NCBI GenBank assembly: GCA_964482615.1
Contig: CAYZYK010000004.1
Span: forward strand, 1 to 45,829
DNA: 45,829 nucleotides
Reading direction: 5' to 3'
From: CAYZYK01 sp964482615
GTDB lineage: Bacteria > Patescibacteriota > Minisyncoccia > Minisyncoccales > CAYZYK01
Positions 15,907-24,090 of the stretch are shown in pieces. Position numbers and translations under genes: made by a program. The notes beneath the pieces were generated by a model. The model searched no databases. It was not told where the DNA came from and was given only the letters and a program-made list of their open reading frames with translations. Numbering within the stretch: position 1 is the stretch's first letter; every line of letters begins with the position of its first letter.

Positions 15907-17382
15907 ATGACGTCTTCAAAGCTATTTTTATATTTTTGTCTTTTTTTTATTTCTGGAATATTCTTAGCTTCAATAATAAATATTTATCAACCTTATTTGG
16001 TTGGTGTTTTAATTTTTGGGGTTGTTCTAATTTTCAGCTTATTTTTTACTTTCAAAGAGAAGAAGCTTTTTCTAGCGGGCTTTTTTTTGTTGTTTCTCGT
16101 TCTGGGAATTTCTCGTTACCAGATGGCTGAATTTAAAATAGAGAACAATGAATTAAAACAAGTTAATGATTCTGGAGAGAAAATTACTTTAATTGGAAAA
16201 GTTTCAGCAGAACCAGACATCAGAGAAAATCAAATTAAATTAGAGATTGAGCCAAATAGTATGGAGGGAAAAATTTTAGCTGTGGTTTCAAAATACAGTA
16301 AATATGAATATGGTGACACCTTGGAAATTAAAGGAAAATTAAAAACCCCACAAGAATTTGAAGATTTCAATTACAAAGATTATTTAGCTAAAGACGGTAT
16401 TTTTTCTGTTGTTTATTATCCTGAAATTAAAGTTTTGGAGAAAAACAAAGGAAACTTCTTTTATAGTAAAGTCTTACAATTCAAAAACAAACTAAGAGAA
16501 GTTGTTTATAATGTTTTGTCCCCGCCCAAGAGTTCAATTTTGGGCGCTATGATTTTGGGTGACAAAAATAGAATGTCACAAGATTTGAAAGAAAAATTAA
16601 ACATTGTTGGTCTGCGTCATATAACTGCTGTTTCTGGGATGCATGTTGTGATTTTAACTTCAATTTTGATGAGTTTTCTTTTGGGAATTGGTTTTTGGCG
16701 GGGACAAGCTTTTTATTTAACAATAATTATTATTTGTTTGTTTGTTTTAATGACCGGAGCTCAATCATCTGCTGTCAGGGCAGGAATTGTAGGGGGGTTA
16801 TTTCTTTTGGGTCAGAAAATCGGAAGAGAAAGTGTTTCCTTCCGAAGTATAGTTTTTGCTGCTTTTTTAATGTTGCTTTTTAATCCTTTACTTTTAAGAT
16901 ATGATGTTGGGTTTCAACTTTCTTTTTTAGCTGTTTTGGGAATTCTTTATCTTTCTCCTTTTTTCAAAAAGATATTGAAATTTTTACCAGAAGAAAACTT
17001 TTTTAACTTAAGAAGCATTTTAACCATGACTTTTTCTGCTCAAATATTTACTTTACCAGTTTTAATTTATAATTTTGGAAGGGTCTCAATTATAGCTCCT
17101 TTAATTAATGTTTTAATTTTACCTTTTGTTTCCTGGGTTATGATTTTGGGTTTTTCTTTTGCTTTTGTGGGTATGATTTATTTTCCTTTGGGATGGCTTC
17201 TTTCCTTTTTCTGCTGGTTTTTACTTTCTTATATCATTAAAGTGATTGATGTTTTTTCTTCTTTTTCTTTTTCTACTTTAAGTTTTAAGATATCTTGGTT
17301 TTGGCTTATTTTCTCCTATTTTGTTTTGATTGTTTTTGTTTTCTTTTTTCAGAAAAAAAAGAAACTCTTTTTTGAGCATTAA
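15907..17382 (+). CDS. comEC: ComEC/Rec2-family DNA-uptake channel protein
   Basis: A membrane protein of 491 residues that in competent bacteria forms the channel carrying single-stranded DNA across the inner membrane. Two or three N-terminal helices and the DUF4131-like soluble domain (about 75-195) are followed by the competence domain, with the signature GLRHITAVSGMHV and a run of membrane helices to the C-terminus. The metallo-beta-lactamase-like C-terminal domain of long ComEC proteins is absent. It ends in a hairpin shared with the converging small gene. Its pairing with nrdDG looks like operon packing rather than shared function. Confidence 0.92.
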   Translation: MTSSKLFLYFCLFFISGIFLASIINIYQPYLVGVLIFGVVLIFSLFFTFKEKKLFLAGFFLLFLVLGISRYQMAEFKIENNELKQVNDSGEKITLIGKVSAEPDIRENQIKLEIEPNSMEGKILAVVSKYSKYEYGDTLEIKGKLKTPQEFEDFNYKDYLAKDGIFSVVYYPEIKVLEKNKGNFFYSKVLQFKNKLREVVYNVLSPPKSSILGAMILGDKNRMSQDLKEKLNIVGLRHITAVSGMHVVILTSILMSFLLGIGFWRGQAFYLTIIIICLFVLMTGAQSSAVRAGIVGGLFLLGQKIGRESVSFRSIVFAAFLMLLFNPLLLRYDVGFQLSFLAVLGILYLSPFFKKILKFLPEENFFNLRSILTMTFSAQIFTLPVLIYNFGRVSIIAPLINVLILPFVSWVMILGFSFAFVGMIYFPLGWLLSFFCWFLLSYIIKVIDVFSSFSFSTLSFKISWFWLIFSYFVLIVFVFFFQKKKKLFFEH

Positions 17383-17392
17383 AAGAGGAAGC

Positions 17393-17415
17393 ACCCGAGG
17401 GATCGGGTTCTTTTA
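17393..17415 (+). terminator. terminator between comEC and the converging small gene
   Basis: Stem ACCCGA/TCGGGT with a GGGA loop (17393-17408), then TCTTTTA. On the minus strand the same stem is followed by GCTTCCTCTTTT, so it could act in both directions. It begins 10 nt after the comEC stop. Confidence 0.6.
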
Positions 17416-17441
17416 GGGGAGATACTTACTTTTTGTGTCTT

Positions 17442-17633
17442 TCACAGATGTACCGCATGGGTTCCATTGGGGAAAATCTTCAGTTCGCCTCCCGCTCTCT
17501 CAACTTCTTTCTTGGCTTCTTGGGGGTTTCTGCTAACTTCAATCCCGACGCCCACTCCCCAGAGTTGTTCTGGGTTACACCTATGACACCAAATCGTGGT
17601 TCTTTCTTCCGACTCTCCTGTGGAGTAGGGCAT
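17442..17633 (-). CDS. small protein of unknown function with CxxC
   Basis: I do not recognise the family. The protein has 63 residues. A CHRC pair near residue 16 could bind metal only with partner ligands, as no other Cys is present. The C-terminal half (SRNPQEAKKEVERAGGELK) looks like a helix-strand unit. I chose the ATG at 17633 because AAGGGGAGGG lies just upstream and because the in-frame TTG at 17693 overlaps the promoter -10 box. The gene has its own promoter (17684-17712) and ends before a hairpin it shares with comEC. Its base composition is richer in G+C than its neighbours. Confidence 0.6.
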   Translation of the reverse strand: MPYSTGESEERTTIWCHRCNPEQLWGVGVGIEVSRNPQEAKKEVERAGGELKIFPNGTHAVHL

Positions 17634-17683
17634 TTCCCTCCCCTTGTGGGAATAGAGTTGTGAAGTTACTATCTTTGATTCAT

Positions 17684-17712
17684 ATTCTAACAAATTATTC
17701 TTGATTTGTCAA
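17684..17712 (-). promoter_or_regulatory. promoter of the 63-residue small gene
   Basis: On the minus strand TTGACA (17707-17712), a 17-bp spacer and TAGAAT (17684-17689). The start would be near 17677, leaving a leader of about 44 nt. Confidence 0.7.
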
Positions 17713-17796
17713 ATTAACTTGAAAGATATTTTATTTTAGTATAGGATTAAAAAAGTTTGACCCTTTAAAACTTAACGGAAGGAGAAAAGAGGCAAA

Positions 17797-18579
17797 ATGA
17801 ATGAAGAAATAGATAGGACTCCCTGGGTTGAAGTTAAAATAGGGTATATAGGTGAGATGGTTTTGGGTCCTGGAACAACCACGGGATATTTAATCTTATC
17901 TGAGATTGAAGATCCCCAGAATATAATTTGTCTTTCTATTGGACACAGAGAAGCCATGGTTATTGATTTGCTTAAAAGAAAAGAGAGGACTGAGAGACCC
18001 TTAACAGACGAATTTCTTTTTAATATTATTCGGGCTACAGGGTGTAAATTGTTGAATGTCTTTATCACTGAATTAACAGAGGATACCTATTTTGCTGAAG
18101 TTCTTTTGGGACGCAACGGGAAAAGCTTTAAAATTGATTGTCGACCAAGCGATGCTGTGCCTCTGGCTCTGAGAGCTGAAGTTTCTATTTTTGTTGCTCA
18201 AGATTTAATGAGAACAATCGAAGAACTTCAAAAAATGGGGGCTATTTTCCCCGAGGAGATACTCACAGACGCTGGATATTATTTTGGCTCAGAGGTCTTA
18301 AGAGAAGAAATTCAAGAACTGATGGCTCAAATTAAAGTAGCAAGGGGAGAAGGAGATGAAAAGAGAGCAAAAGAGCTTAGAGATGAAGTAATTGATTTGA
18401 TGGGTGGAGGAGAAAAACAAACAAAAATAGACTCTTCTCCAGAAGAAAAGAGGGGTAGGAGAATTAGAAAATTACAAAATGAAATGAAAAAAGCGGTAAA
18501 GAAAGAAGACTACGAAACAGCAGCTGTGTGTAGAGACAAAATAGCCAAACTACAAGACCAAGACGGCGGGGACCTATAA
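17797..18579 (+). CDS. bifunctional-nuclease (DUF151) protein with UVR motif
   Basis: A cytosolic protein of 260 residues. Residues 10-135 match the BFN/DUF151 fold, including LILSEIEDPQNIICLSIG, EAMVIDLL and the RPSDAVPLALRAEVSIFV block. Family members have been reported to act as DNase/RNase. The C-terminal 35 residues form a UVR coiled-coil (LQNEMKKAVKKEDYETAA), as in UvrB and UvrC, and probably mediate protein contact. A strong GGAAGGAGA lies upstream of the ATG. A terminator overlaps its stop codon. Nuclease activity is inferred from the family only. Confidence 0.88.
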   Translation: MNEEIDRTPWVEVKIGYIGEMVLGPGTTTGYLILSEIEDPQNIICLSIGHREAMVIDLLKRKERTERPLTDEFLFNIIRATGCKLLNVFITELTEDTYFAEVLLGRNGKSFKIDCRPSDAVPLALRAEVSIFVAQDLMRTIEELQKMGAIFPEEILTDAGYYFGSEVLREEIQELMAQIKVARGEGDEKRAKELRDEVIDLMGGGEKQTKIDSSPEEKRGRRIRKLQNEMKKAVKKEDYETAAVCRDKIAKLQDQDGGDL

Positions 18580-18594
18580 TGGTCCCCTTTTTAT
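18568..18594 (+). terminator. terminator overlapping the BFN gene stop
   Basis: GGGGACC (18568-18574), loop TATAAT, GGTCCCC (18581-18587), then TTTTTATTT. The TAA stop codon lies in the loop, so the coding end and the terminator share bases. Confidence 0.92.
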
Positions 18595-18604
18595 TTCCTG
18601 ACAA

Positions 18605-18633
18605 TTAAAAAAAATAAAGATTTATGGTACAAT
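18605..18633 (+). promoter_or_regulatory. extended -10 promoter of the envelope-sugar operon
   Basis: TTAAAA (18605-18610), a 17-bp spacer and TGGTACAAT, an extended -10 with TACAAT at 18628-18633. Start near 18640. This overlaps an in-frame upstream ATG (18624), which therefore cannot be the translation start. Confidence 0.55.
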
Positions 18634-18656
18634 TGATAAAAATAACTTTTTATAAA

Positions 18657-19979
18657 ATGAAAAACAAAAAAGAACACAAGAAAAAAATATCTGACCCCGA
18701 AGCCTGGGTGGTAGATGTTAATATGGGTTATGGTCATCAAAGGACAGCTTTTCCTTTGAGGGACTTGGCTCCCGCTAAAAAAGTAATCAGTGCTAATGAT
18801 TACAAGAAAATTCCCAAAAAAGATAGAAGGATTTGGGAAAGGAGCAGAAAGTTTTATGAATTTCTCTCAAGGTTCAAGCGTATTCCAATAATAGGTTCTT
18901 TTATCTGGAATATATTTGACAGATTTCAGGAGGTGCTTCGCTTCTATCCAAAGAGAGATCTTTCAAAACCAAATGTTTCCCTTAAAGTTATTTTCTCTGC
19001 CATTAAAAATGGCTGGGGAAAACATTTAATTTCTAATTTAGAGAAAAAACCCTTATCTTTGATTACAACTTTTTTTACACCTGCTTTTATGGCAGAAATT
19101 TTTAACTATCCACAAGAGATATATTGTGTTGTCTGTGATGCTGATATTGCAAGGACTTGGGTTCCTCTCAATCCTCAAAAAAGCAAAATTAAATATTTAG
19201 CTCCTTGTAGTTGGGTTGTCAGCAGATTAAAATTGTACGGTGTTAAAAAAGAAAATATATTTTTAACAGGATATCCTTTGCCAAAAGAGAATCTTGGCTC
19301 TGAGAACCTAGAAGTTTTAAAACAAGATTTAAGACACCGCCTTTTTAATCTTGACCCTAAAAGAGAATACTGTTTACCCTACAAACCGTTAATTGAAAAT
19401 TATCTGGGAAAATTACCCTCCAAATCAAATCACCCCTTAACTTTAATGTTTGCTGTTGGTGGAGCTGGAGCTCAAGCAGACTTGGGGGTTCAGGTAATAA
19501 ATAGTCTGAGAAAAAAAATCAAAGAAGATAAAATGAAAATGATTTTAGTTGCTGGCGTAAGGAAAGAAATCAAAGATTACTTTTTAAAGAATATTAAGAA
19601 ATTAGGGTTGAGGAGCAAATTAGGCAAAAACATTGAGATAATTTACAAAGAGAAGATCTACGATTACTTTGAAGAATTTAATAAAAAACTGAGGAAGACT
19701 GATATTTTATGGACAAAACCAAGCGAACTCTCTTTTTATTCTGCTTTGGGTATTCCCATAATCATTGCTCCTTCAATGGGTTCTCACGAACATTTCAATA
19801 AAAGATGGCTCCTGAGAGTAGGATCAGCTTTTGGCCAGGGAAACCCCGCTTATGCTGATCAATGGCTTTTCGATTTAATAGAGGGTGGGAGACTGGCTGA
19901 AGCTGCTATACAGGGATTTCTTGAGATTGAAAACTTGGGAACTTATAATATTGAAAAAATATTAAGAGAGAAAATATAA
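18657..19979 (+). CDS. GT-B-like glycosyltransferase, MGDG-synthase/MurG-like
   Basis: A protein of 440 residues. The N-terminal DVNMGYGHQRTAFPL resembles the GxGH loop of diacylglycerol glycosyltransferases and MurG. The C-terminal half has a second Rossmann-type start (MFAVGGAGAQADLG) and a late WTKPSELSFYSALGIPIIIAP segment like the donor-sugar site of GT-B enzymes. No membrane helix is obvious. A glycolipid or cell-wall precursor substrate is inferred, not shown. It begins an operon with a transporter and a glycoside hydrolase. I chose 18657 because the earlier ATG lies inside the promoter. Confidence 0.7.
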   Translation: MKNKKEHKKKISDPEAWVVDVNMGYGHQRTAFPLRDLAPAKKVISANDYKKIPKKDRRIWERSRKFYEFLSRFKRIPIIGSFIWNIFDRFQEVLRFYPKRDLSKPNVSLKVIFSAIKNGWGKHLISNLEKKPLSLITTFFTPAFMAEIFNYPQEIYCVVCDADIARTWVPLNPQKSKIKYLAPCSWVVSRLKLYGVKKENIFLTGYPLPKENLGSENLEVLKQDLRHRLFNLDPKREYCLPYKPLIENYLGKLPSKSNHPLTLMFAVGGAGAQADLGVQVINSLRKKIKEDKMKMILVAGVRKEIKDYFLKNIKKLGLRSKLGKNIEIIYKEKIYDYFEEFNKKLRKTDILWTKPSELSFYSALGIPIIIAPSMGSHEHFNKRWLLRVGSAFGQGNPAYADQWLFDLIEGGRLAEAAIQGFLEIENLGTYNIEKILREKI

Positions 19980-19983
19980 GTTT

Positions 19984-20913
19984 ATGCTTTGGTTAATAAC
20001 TGCAGTTTCTGCTTATCTTATTTTAGCTGTTGTTTTTTTAATAGATAAGTATCTGCTTTCGGGAAGAATTCCAGACCCCAAAATTTATTGTTTCTATGTT
20101 GGGATTTTAAATTCTTTGGCTGTTTTTTTAATATTCTTTGTTGATTTTTACATTCCCTCTTTTTATTTGATTTTATTGAGTTTGCTTTCGGGGTCTTTTT
20201 TTGTTTTTGCTCTTTTTTGGCTTTACAAAGCTTTATCTATTTTTGAGGCATCAAGAGTAATCCCTACAATCGGTGGTCTGTTGCCTTTGTTTTCTTTTGG
20301 TTTGGTTTATGTTTTTTCCCTGAGCAAAGAAACTTTAAGCTTTATTGAAATTATTGCTTTCCTTTTTTTGGTTGCAGGAAGCGTTTTGATAAGTTATAAG
20401 AAAACTAAAATTTCTTTGAAAAGCTTTTTGTTTTCCGCTTTGTCTGCTTTTCTTTTGAGTTTGAGTTTTGTTTTATCAAAGTATGTCTATCTTGAGGGTC
20501 CTTTTTGGCCAAGCTTTATTTGGATAAAAATGGGTGGTGGTGTTTTTGTTTTAATTTTTCTTTTATTCTCAAAGAAAGTAAGAGAGGAGGTTTTAAACAA
20601 GCTTAAACGTTCTGGGAGAAAGAAAGCTCCAAAATTAAAAAAAACAACAACAATTTTTGTTTCCAATCAGGTCTTGGGTGGTGCAGCTAATATTTTGCAA
20701 AATTATTCTATTTTTTTAGCTCCCACAGCTATCTATGTTTCTTTGATTAACGCTTTACAGGGGACACAGTATTTGTTTTTATTTCTTTTTGCTTTAATAA
20801 TTTCTTTGAAATTTCCTCATATTTTAAAAGAAGATATTTCAAGAAAAGTAATTTTCCAGAAGCTTTTTGCTATTTTTTTGATAGGAATAGGAATAGGGCT
20901 TTTGGCTGTTTAA
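19984..20913 (+). CDS. EamA/DMT-superfamily transporter
   Basis: An integral membrane protein of 309 residues with about ten hydrophobic helices in two similar halves, as in the drug/metabolite transporter superfamily. The end of helix 3 and start of helix 4 (FWLYKALSIFEASRVIPTIGGLLPLFSF) is the typical EamA pattern. The substrate is unknown. Gaps of 4 nt to the glycosyltransferase gene before and the glycoside hydrolase gene after suggest export or flipping of a sugar-linked metabolite, which is inference. Confidence 0.82.
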   Translation: MLWLITAVSAYLILAVVFLIDKYLLSGRIPDPKIYCFYVGILNSLAVFLIFFVDFYIPSFYLILLSLLSGSFFVFALFWLYKALSIFEASRVIPTIGGLLPLFSFGLVYVFSLSKETLSFIEIIAFLFLVAGSVLISYKKTKISLKSFLFSALSAFLLSLSFVLSKYVYLEGPFWPSFIWIKMGGGVFVLIFLLFSKKVREEVLNKLKRSGRKKAPKLKKTTTIFVSNQVLGGAANILQNYSIFLAPTAIYVSLINALQGTQYLFLFLFALIISLKFPHILKEDISRKVIFQKLFAIFLIGIGIGLLAV

Positions 20914-20917
20914 ATAA

Positions 20918-21913
20918 ATGAATTCTATTCTTAGAAAAATTATAATAGGGGTTTTAATTCTAATTCTTATTCTTATTTTTTATTTCTTTTTGGGACCTTC
21001 CCCCAAACAGAAAAAGATAACCTGGGGGGTTAATTTTTCTTCAGAGCATACTCGTTATCTTGGCCTTGAATGGAAAGAAACATATTCTGCTTTATTGGAG
21101 GATTTAAACGTTAAACACATTAAAATTCTTACTCAATGGAATGTTTTGGAAAGTAAAAAAGATAACTATTATTTCAATGATCTTGATTGGCAGGTTAAAG
21201 AAGCAGAAAAAGCAGGAGCTGATATTATTTTAGTTCTGGGTAGAAAAACAGGAAGATGGCCAGAATGTCATATTCCAGACTGGGTGAAAGGATTATCAAA
21301 AGAACAAGAACAAAGAGAAGTACTTAATCTTATTAAAGAAACTGTTTTAAGATACAAAGAATCAGAAGCTGTAATAGCTTGGCAGGTGGAGAACGAACCC
21401 TTTTTTCCTTATGGGGAATGTTCTTGGCATGATAAAGACTTTCTCAGAGAAGAAATAAAGCTTGTAAAAAAACTTGATTCCAAAAGAAGACCTGTGATTA
21501 TTTCAGATAGTGGAGAGTTTTCTTTGTGGTGGAGAGCAGCAAGTTTGGGGGATTTTGTTGGTATAACCTTACACCGCAGGGTATGGTCTGGTCCTTTTGG
21601 CATATATATCAATCATTGGTGGTTTCCTCCTATTTATTACAGCAGACGAGTTAAGATTGTGGAGAAACTTTTTGGGAAAAAAGTTATTGGTGTTGAATTG
21701 CAAGCAGAACCCTGGGGACCCAAGCTCTTGTATGATATTTCTTTGAAAGAACAAAAAAAGACAATGGATTTGGAGAAATTTAAAGAAAATGTTGAGTTTG
21801 CAAAAAGAACCGGCCTGGATACATTTTATTTCTGGGGTGCTGAATGGTGGTTTTGGTTAAAGGAAGAACACAAAGAGCCTGAAATTTGGAATGAAGCAAA
21901 AAAATTATTTTAA
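20918..21913 (+). CDS. membrane-anchored TIM-barrel glycoside hydrolase
   Basis: A protein of 331 residues with one N-terminal membrane helix (about 7-26), so the enzyme sits outside the membrane. The barrel pattern is that of clan GH-A: WQVENEP puts the acid/base at E160, and GVELQAEPWG late in the barrel offers the nucleophile at E260 (or E264). FYFWGAEWWFW near the end matches the last barrel strand. Closest in feel to cellulase or beta-galactosidase-like barrels; the exact GH family and substrate are not clear. Third gene of the envelope-sugar operon. Confidence 0.8.
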   Translation: MNSILRKIIIGVLILILILIFYFFLGPSPKQKKITWGVNFSSEHTRYLGLEWKETYSALLEDLNVKHIKILTQWNVLESKKDNYYFNDLDWQVKEAEKAGADIILVLGRKTGRWPECHIPDWVKGLSKEQEQREVLNLIKETVLRYKESEAVIAWQVENEPFFPYGECSWHDKDFLREEIKLVKKLDSKRRPVIISDSGEFSLWWRAASLGDFVGITLHRRVWSGPFGIYINHWWFPPIYYSRRVKIVEKLFGKKVIGVELQAEPWGPKLLYDISLKEQKKTMDLEKFKENVEFAKRTGLDTFYFWGAEWWFWLKEEHKEPEIWNEAKKLF

Positions 21914-21940
21914 TAATAAAAATCTTTTAAATGGTTATGT

Positions 21941-21978
21941 AAAAAAATAGCCCCGTAACAGGCGAACCTGAACGGGGT
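21941..21978 (-). terminator. two-tier hairpin terminator
   Basis: Outer stem CCCCGT/ACGGGG (21951-21956 and 21972-21977) and inner stem CAGG/CCTG with a CGAA loop. On the minus strand it is followed by CTATTTTTTT, so it ends the broken membrane-protein gene. On the plus strand the tail is only TATTGTATT, so it would end the hydrolase operon weakly. Confidence 0.85.
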
Positions 21979-21985
21979 ATTGTAT

Positions 21986-22609
21986 TCAATGGAATATACC
22001 GGCTCTGTCTCGGTTGTTGGGTTTTCTCATGTTTTTGTACCACCTTCTATATAGTGGTGCGACAATAATAATTGTGGTAACCGTGAACACAAAGAATAGG
22101 CTGAGTTTTAGTAGTAATGATTTCAGAATGCTGAAATCATTACTCAGCCAGATGGTCGAGTAAGTCAACAACACCGATAGACCCCATTCTATAGTATAAT
22201 CTATCGGAAATAGACCAAAAACCCAATGATTTTTGGAGTGCCACCAGATATTCTCTTTCTTAAATTCTCTTATTCCATAATGAGGGTTGAGCACGAACTA
22301 GAGAAAATCCCACAGAACACACCAAGCAAACCATAGTCCTACTACCTTCAGTTCGGCTGAAATAGACCAGCTGATACCAAAAACAAAACCTATATGGAAA
22401 ATCTGTAGAGATAACAAGAATATGAACAGATGGTACCCTGTAAGGGGTTTCCCTCCCATAAAAACCCCATAGAGTTTTCCAGTAATATTGCTGGTGCGAT
22501 ACCAAGTTGGAAGCTTCTCTGCCCAACCGTGTTTTCCTTCAATCTCTATTTCCAAGGCGGCAAATACTAATGCTAATACGAACCAGAACAGCGCAGTAAC
22601 CCCTATCAT
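21986..22609 (-). pseudogene. integral membrane protein interrupted by one in-frame TAG
   Basis: One reading frame of 207 residues runs from a strong Shine-Dalgarno (AAAGGAGGTG) to a terminator, broken only by a TAG at 22298-22300 after CVLWDFL. The next residues, FVLNPHYGIREF, continue in the same frame. The protein has about five hydrophobic segments, including two near the start and two near the end. From the context WDFL-stop-FVLNP a tryptophan (TGG) probably stood here, so one G-to-A change explains the break. The second half has only a GTG and no Shine-Dalgarno, so separate translation is unlikely. Function unknown. Confidence 0.75.
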
Positions 22610-22650
22610 CCGACACCTCCTTTCAGAATCTATTTTGAGATAGACTTTTA

Positions 22651-22678
22651 ATTATAATATAGTTTTCAATAGTTTCAA
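22651..22678 (-). promoter_or_regulatory. promoter of the interrupted membrane-protein gene
   Basis: On the minus strand TTGAAA (22673-22678), a 16-bp spacer and TATAAT (22651-22656). It overlaps the 3' end of the upstream kinase-like gene. Confidence 0.65.
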
Positions 22679-23865
22679 GAAAGCATCTCTTTTTCTTCTT
22701 GAAAAGCCCTATTTACTCTTTGGTATTGCTCAAAGGAAATACCCAAACGGCTTGTTTCATAAAACCTTCTGAAGATTCTTTGGACCAAGGTTGATTTCTG
22801 AGATGTTAGCTTTTTTAATTCCCGGACTACTTCTTTGTCTTGATATTGAGATAATAAACGATCTACTATTGAAGAAAAGTCATCGGTAATATCTGGATTA
22901 GAGTGATGGAGGGCCCCACATATTGATGTAACTAAATCTCTTAAATCTCTTGCTTTTTGTTCTTTTTTAGGAACTCCTTTGTCATATGAAGTTTCTGGGT
23001 CTACGAAAACTATTTGTCGGTCTTTAGTTATAATTATATTGGGCAGGATGGTTTCCCCCCATGTTTTACCTTTTTGATGAATTCTTTGGAGTTCTTGAAC
23101 TATTCTTTCTGCTATCTCTAATTTGTCTTCTTTTTTAAGTTCTTGTGCCCAATCACATTCTCCAAAATATTCTATATCTTGACTGTAAGCGAATAAATCA
23201 TGGCTGTTTATGTTTGGCAAAAAAGGCATCAAAACCGTATTTGAATCATCGGTTTCAATAATAGGGACTTCACTTTTTTGTTCAAATTGTTTTTTCCATT
23301 CTTTGCTTCGTGCTTTTGTCATTCTATCGCCAGCCATTCTTTTACAAAAAGTATCTGCAACCCGGTGAAATCTGGAAAAAGGGTAATTATATACAGCAAA
23401 AACCCTTTTGCCGTTTTCTAATGTAAGAATTTGGGTTCGGGTACTAAAATTTGTGGCTTGAGAGTCATATTCTGTAGCAGTTTCTGCCCCAGAAAGCAGA
23501 GAGGGAGGAGAGAGACGGACACTTCTTTTAAAAGTTTTAAGTTGTTTTTCTGTATCTCTTTTTTCTTGGCTGGAGAGTTCAATTCTATCGTCTTCATTTA
23601 TTTTGGGATTTTCAAAATCACCAAAAAGTTCTTTTTCTTGAGAAAGGGGTGTTTCTTGTTCTTTTGTTAGTTGTTCTAGTTCTTCTCGGATAGTTTCCAG
23701 GCTTTCTTGGGTAGTTTCTGGTGTTTTTTCTTCTAATTCCTTTTTCGGACCGTCTTTTTCTTCTTTTTCTTCTGGAGTTTCTCGTTTTTCTGGTTCTTTT
23801 TCTTGTTTTTCTGGTTCTTCTTCTGATTTTATTAGTGGTTCCTCAAAGGGTAATTTTCTTTTCAT
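22675..23865 (-). CDS. kinase-like fold protein with charged N-terminal region
   Basis: A protein of 396 residues. Residues 1-120 are very rich in E, K, P and Q and look disordered. The second half resembles the Bud32/RIO/LPS-kinase group: a hinge-like VLMPFLPN, then ELQRIHQKGKTWGETILPNIII where kinases have HGD...N, then IVFVDPE where they have DFG. The usual catalytic Asp is replaced by Glu in WGE, so activity is uncertain. I chose the ATG at 23865 because codons further upstream lie in the inverted repeat and its promoter. No Shine-Dalgarno is visible. Confidence 0.65.
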   Translation of the reverse strand: MKRKLPFEEPLIKSEEEPEKQEKEPEKRETPEEKEEKDGPKKELEEKTPETTQESLETIREELEQLTKEQETPLSQEKELFGDFENPKINEDDRIELSSQEKRDTEKQLKTFKRSVRLSPPSLLSGAETATEYDSQATNFSTRTQILTLENGKRVFAVYNYPFSRFHRVADTFCKRMAGDRMTKARSKEWKKQFEQKSEVPIIETDDSNTVLMPFLPNINSHDLFAYSQDIEYFGECDWAQELKKEDKLEIAERIVQELQRIHQKGKTWGETILPNIIITKDRQIVFVDPETSYDKGVPKKEQKARDLRDLVTSICGALHHSNPDITDDFSSIVDRLLSQYQDKEVVRELKKLTSQKSTLVQRIFRRFYETSRLGISFEQYQRVNRAFQEEKEMLS

Positions 23866-23876
23866 AATTTTTTGAA

Positions 23877-24001
23877 TTAAAATTTTTGAGTTCTTATCGT
23901 TGAATTCTACTCCAAAATCAAAACTTAACCAAAATTTAATATATAAATCCAAGAAACAAAACCTGATCTGATGAATTACCCGTCGGGGCGCGGGCAAAAA
24001 A
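23877..24001. repeat. left arm of a long inverted repeat
   Basis: About 125 bp that match 25315-25460 in reverse complement with only a handful of substitutions and one insertion of roughly 22-24 nt in the right arm. The inner end of both arms is a GC-rich block (GCCCGCGCCCCGACGGG) preceded by six T; the outer end is AT-rich. The arm ends 11 bp before the start of the kinase-like gene. Confidence 0.9.
23904..23932 (-). promoter_or_regulatory. promoter in the left repeat arm
   Basis: On the minus strand TTGGTT (23927-23932), a 17-bp spacer and TAGAAT (23904-23909), directed at the kinase-like gene. The same sequence is conserved in the right arm. Confidence 0.5.
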
Positions 24002-24090
24002 TTCTCATGGACTTAAACCCCTAAAACTACTCCATTTTTTGTCTGTTTGCTGAAAAACTTCAAAAAATTTATATTATTTTTAATTTTATA

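Noticed and set aside
17433..17663. Plus-strand frame of 76 codons opposite the small gene
   Set aside because: No promoter or Shine-Dalgarno; the minus strand has both.
18624..18656. Upstream ATG for the GT-B-like gene
   Set aside because: It lies inside the extended -10 promoter, so the mRNA would not contain it.
21986..22300. TAG as a recoded amino acid (amber recoding)
   Set aside because: Other intact genes in the window end with TAG (nrdG, the GT2 gene and the sigma gene), so TAG is an ordinary stop here.
23866..23997. Upstream start for the kinase-like protein
   Set aside because: The extra 44 codons lie in the inverted repeat and cover the promoter.
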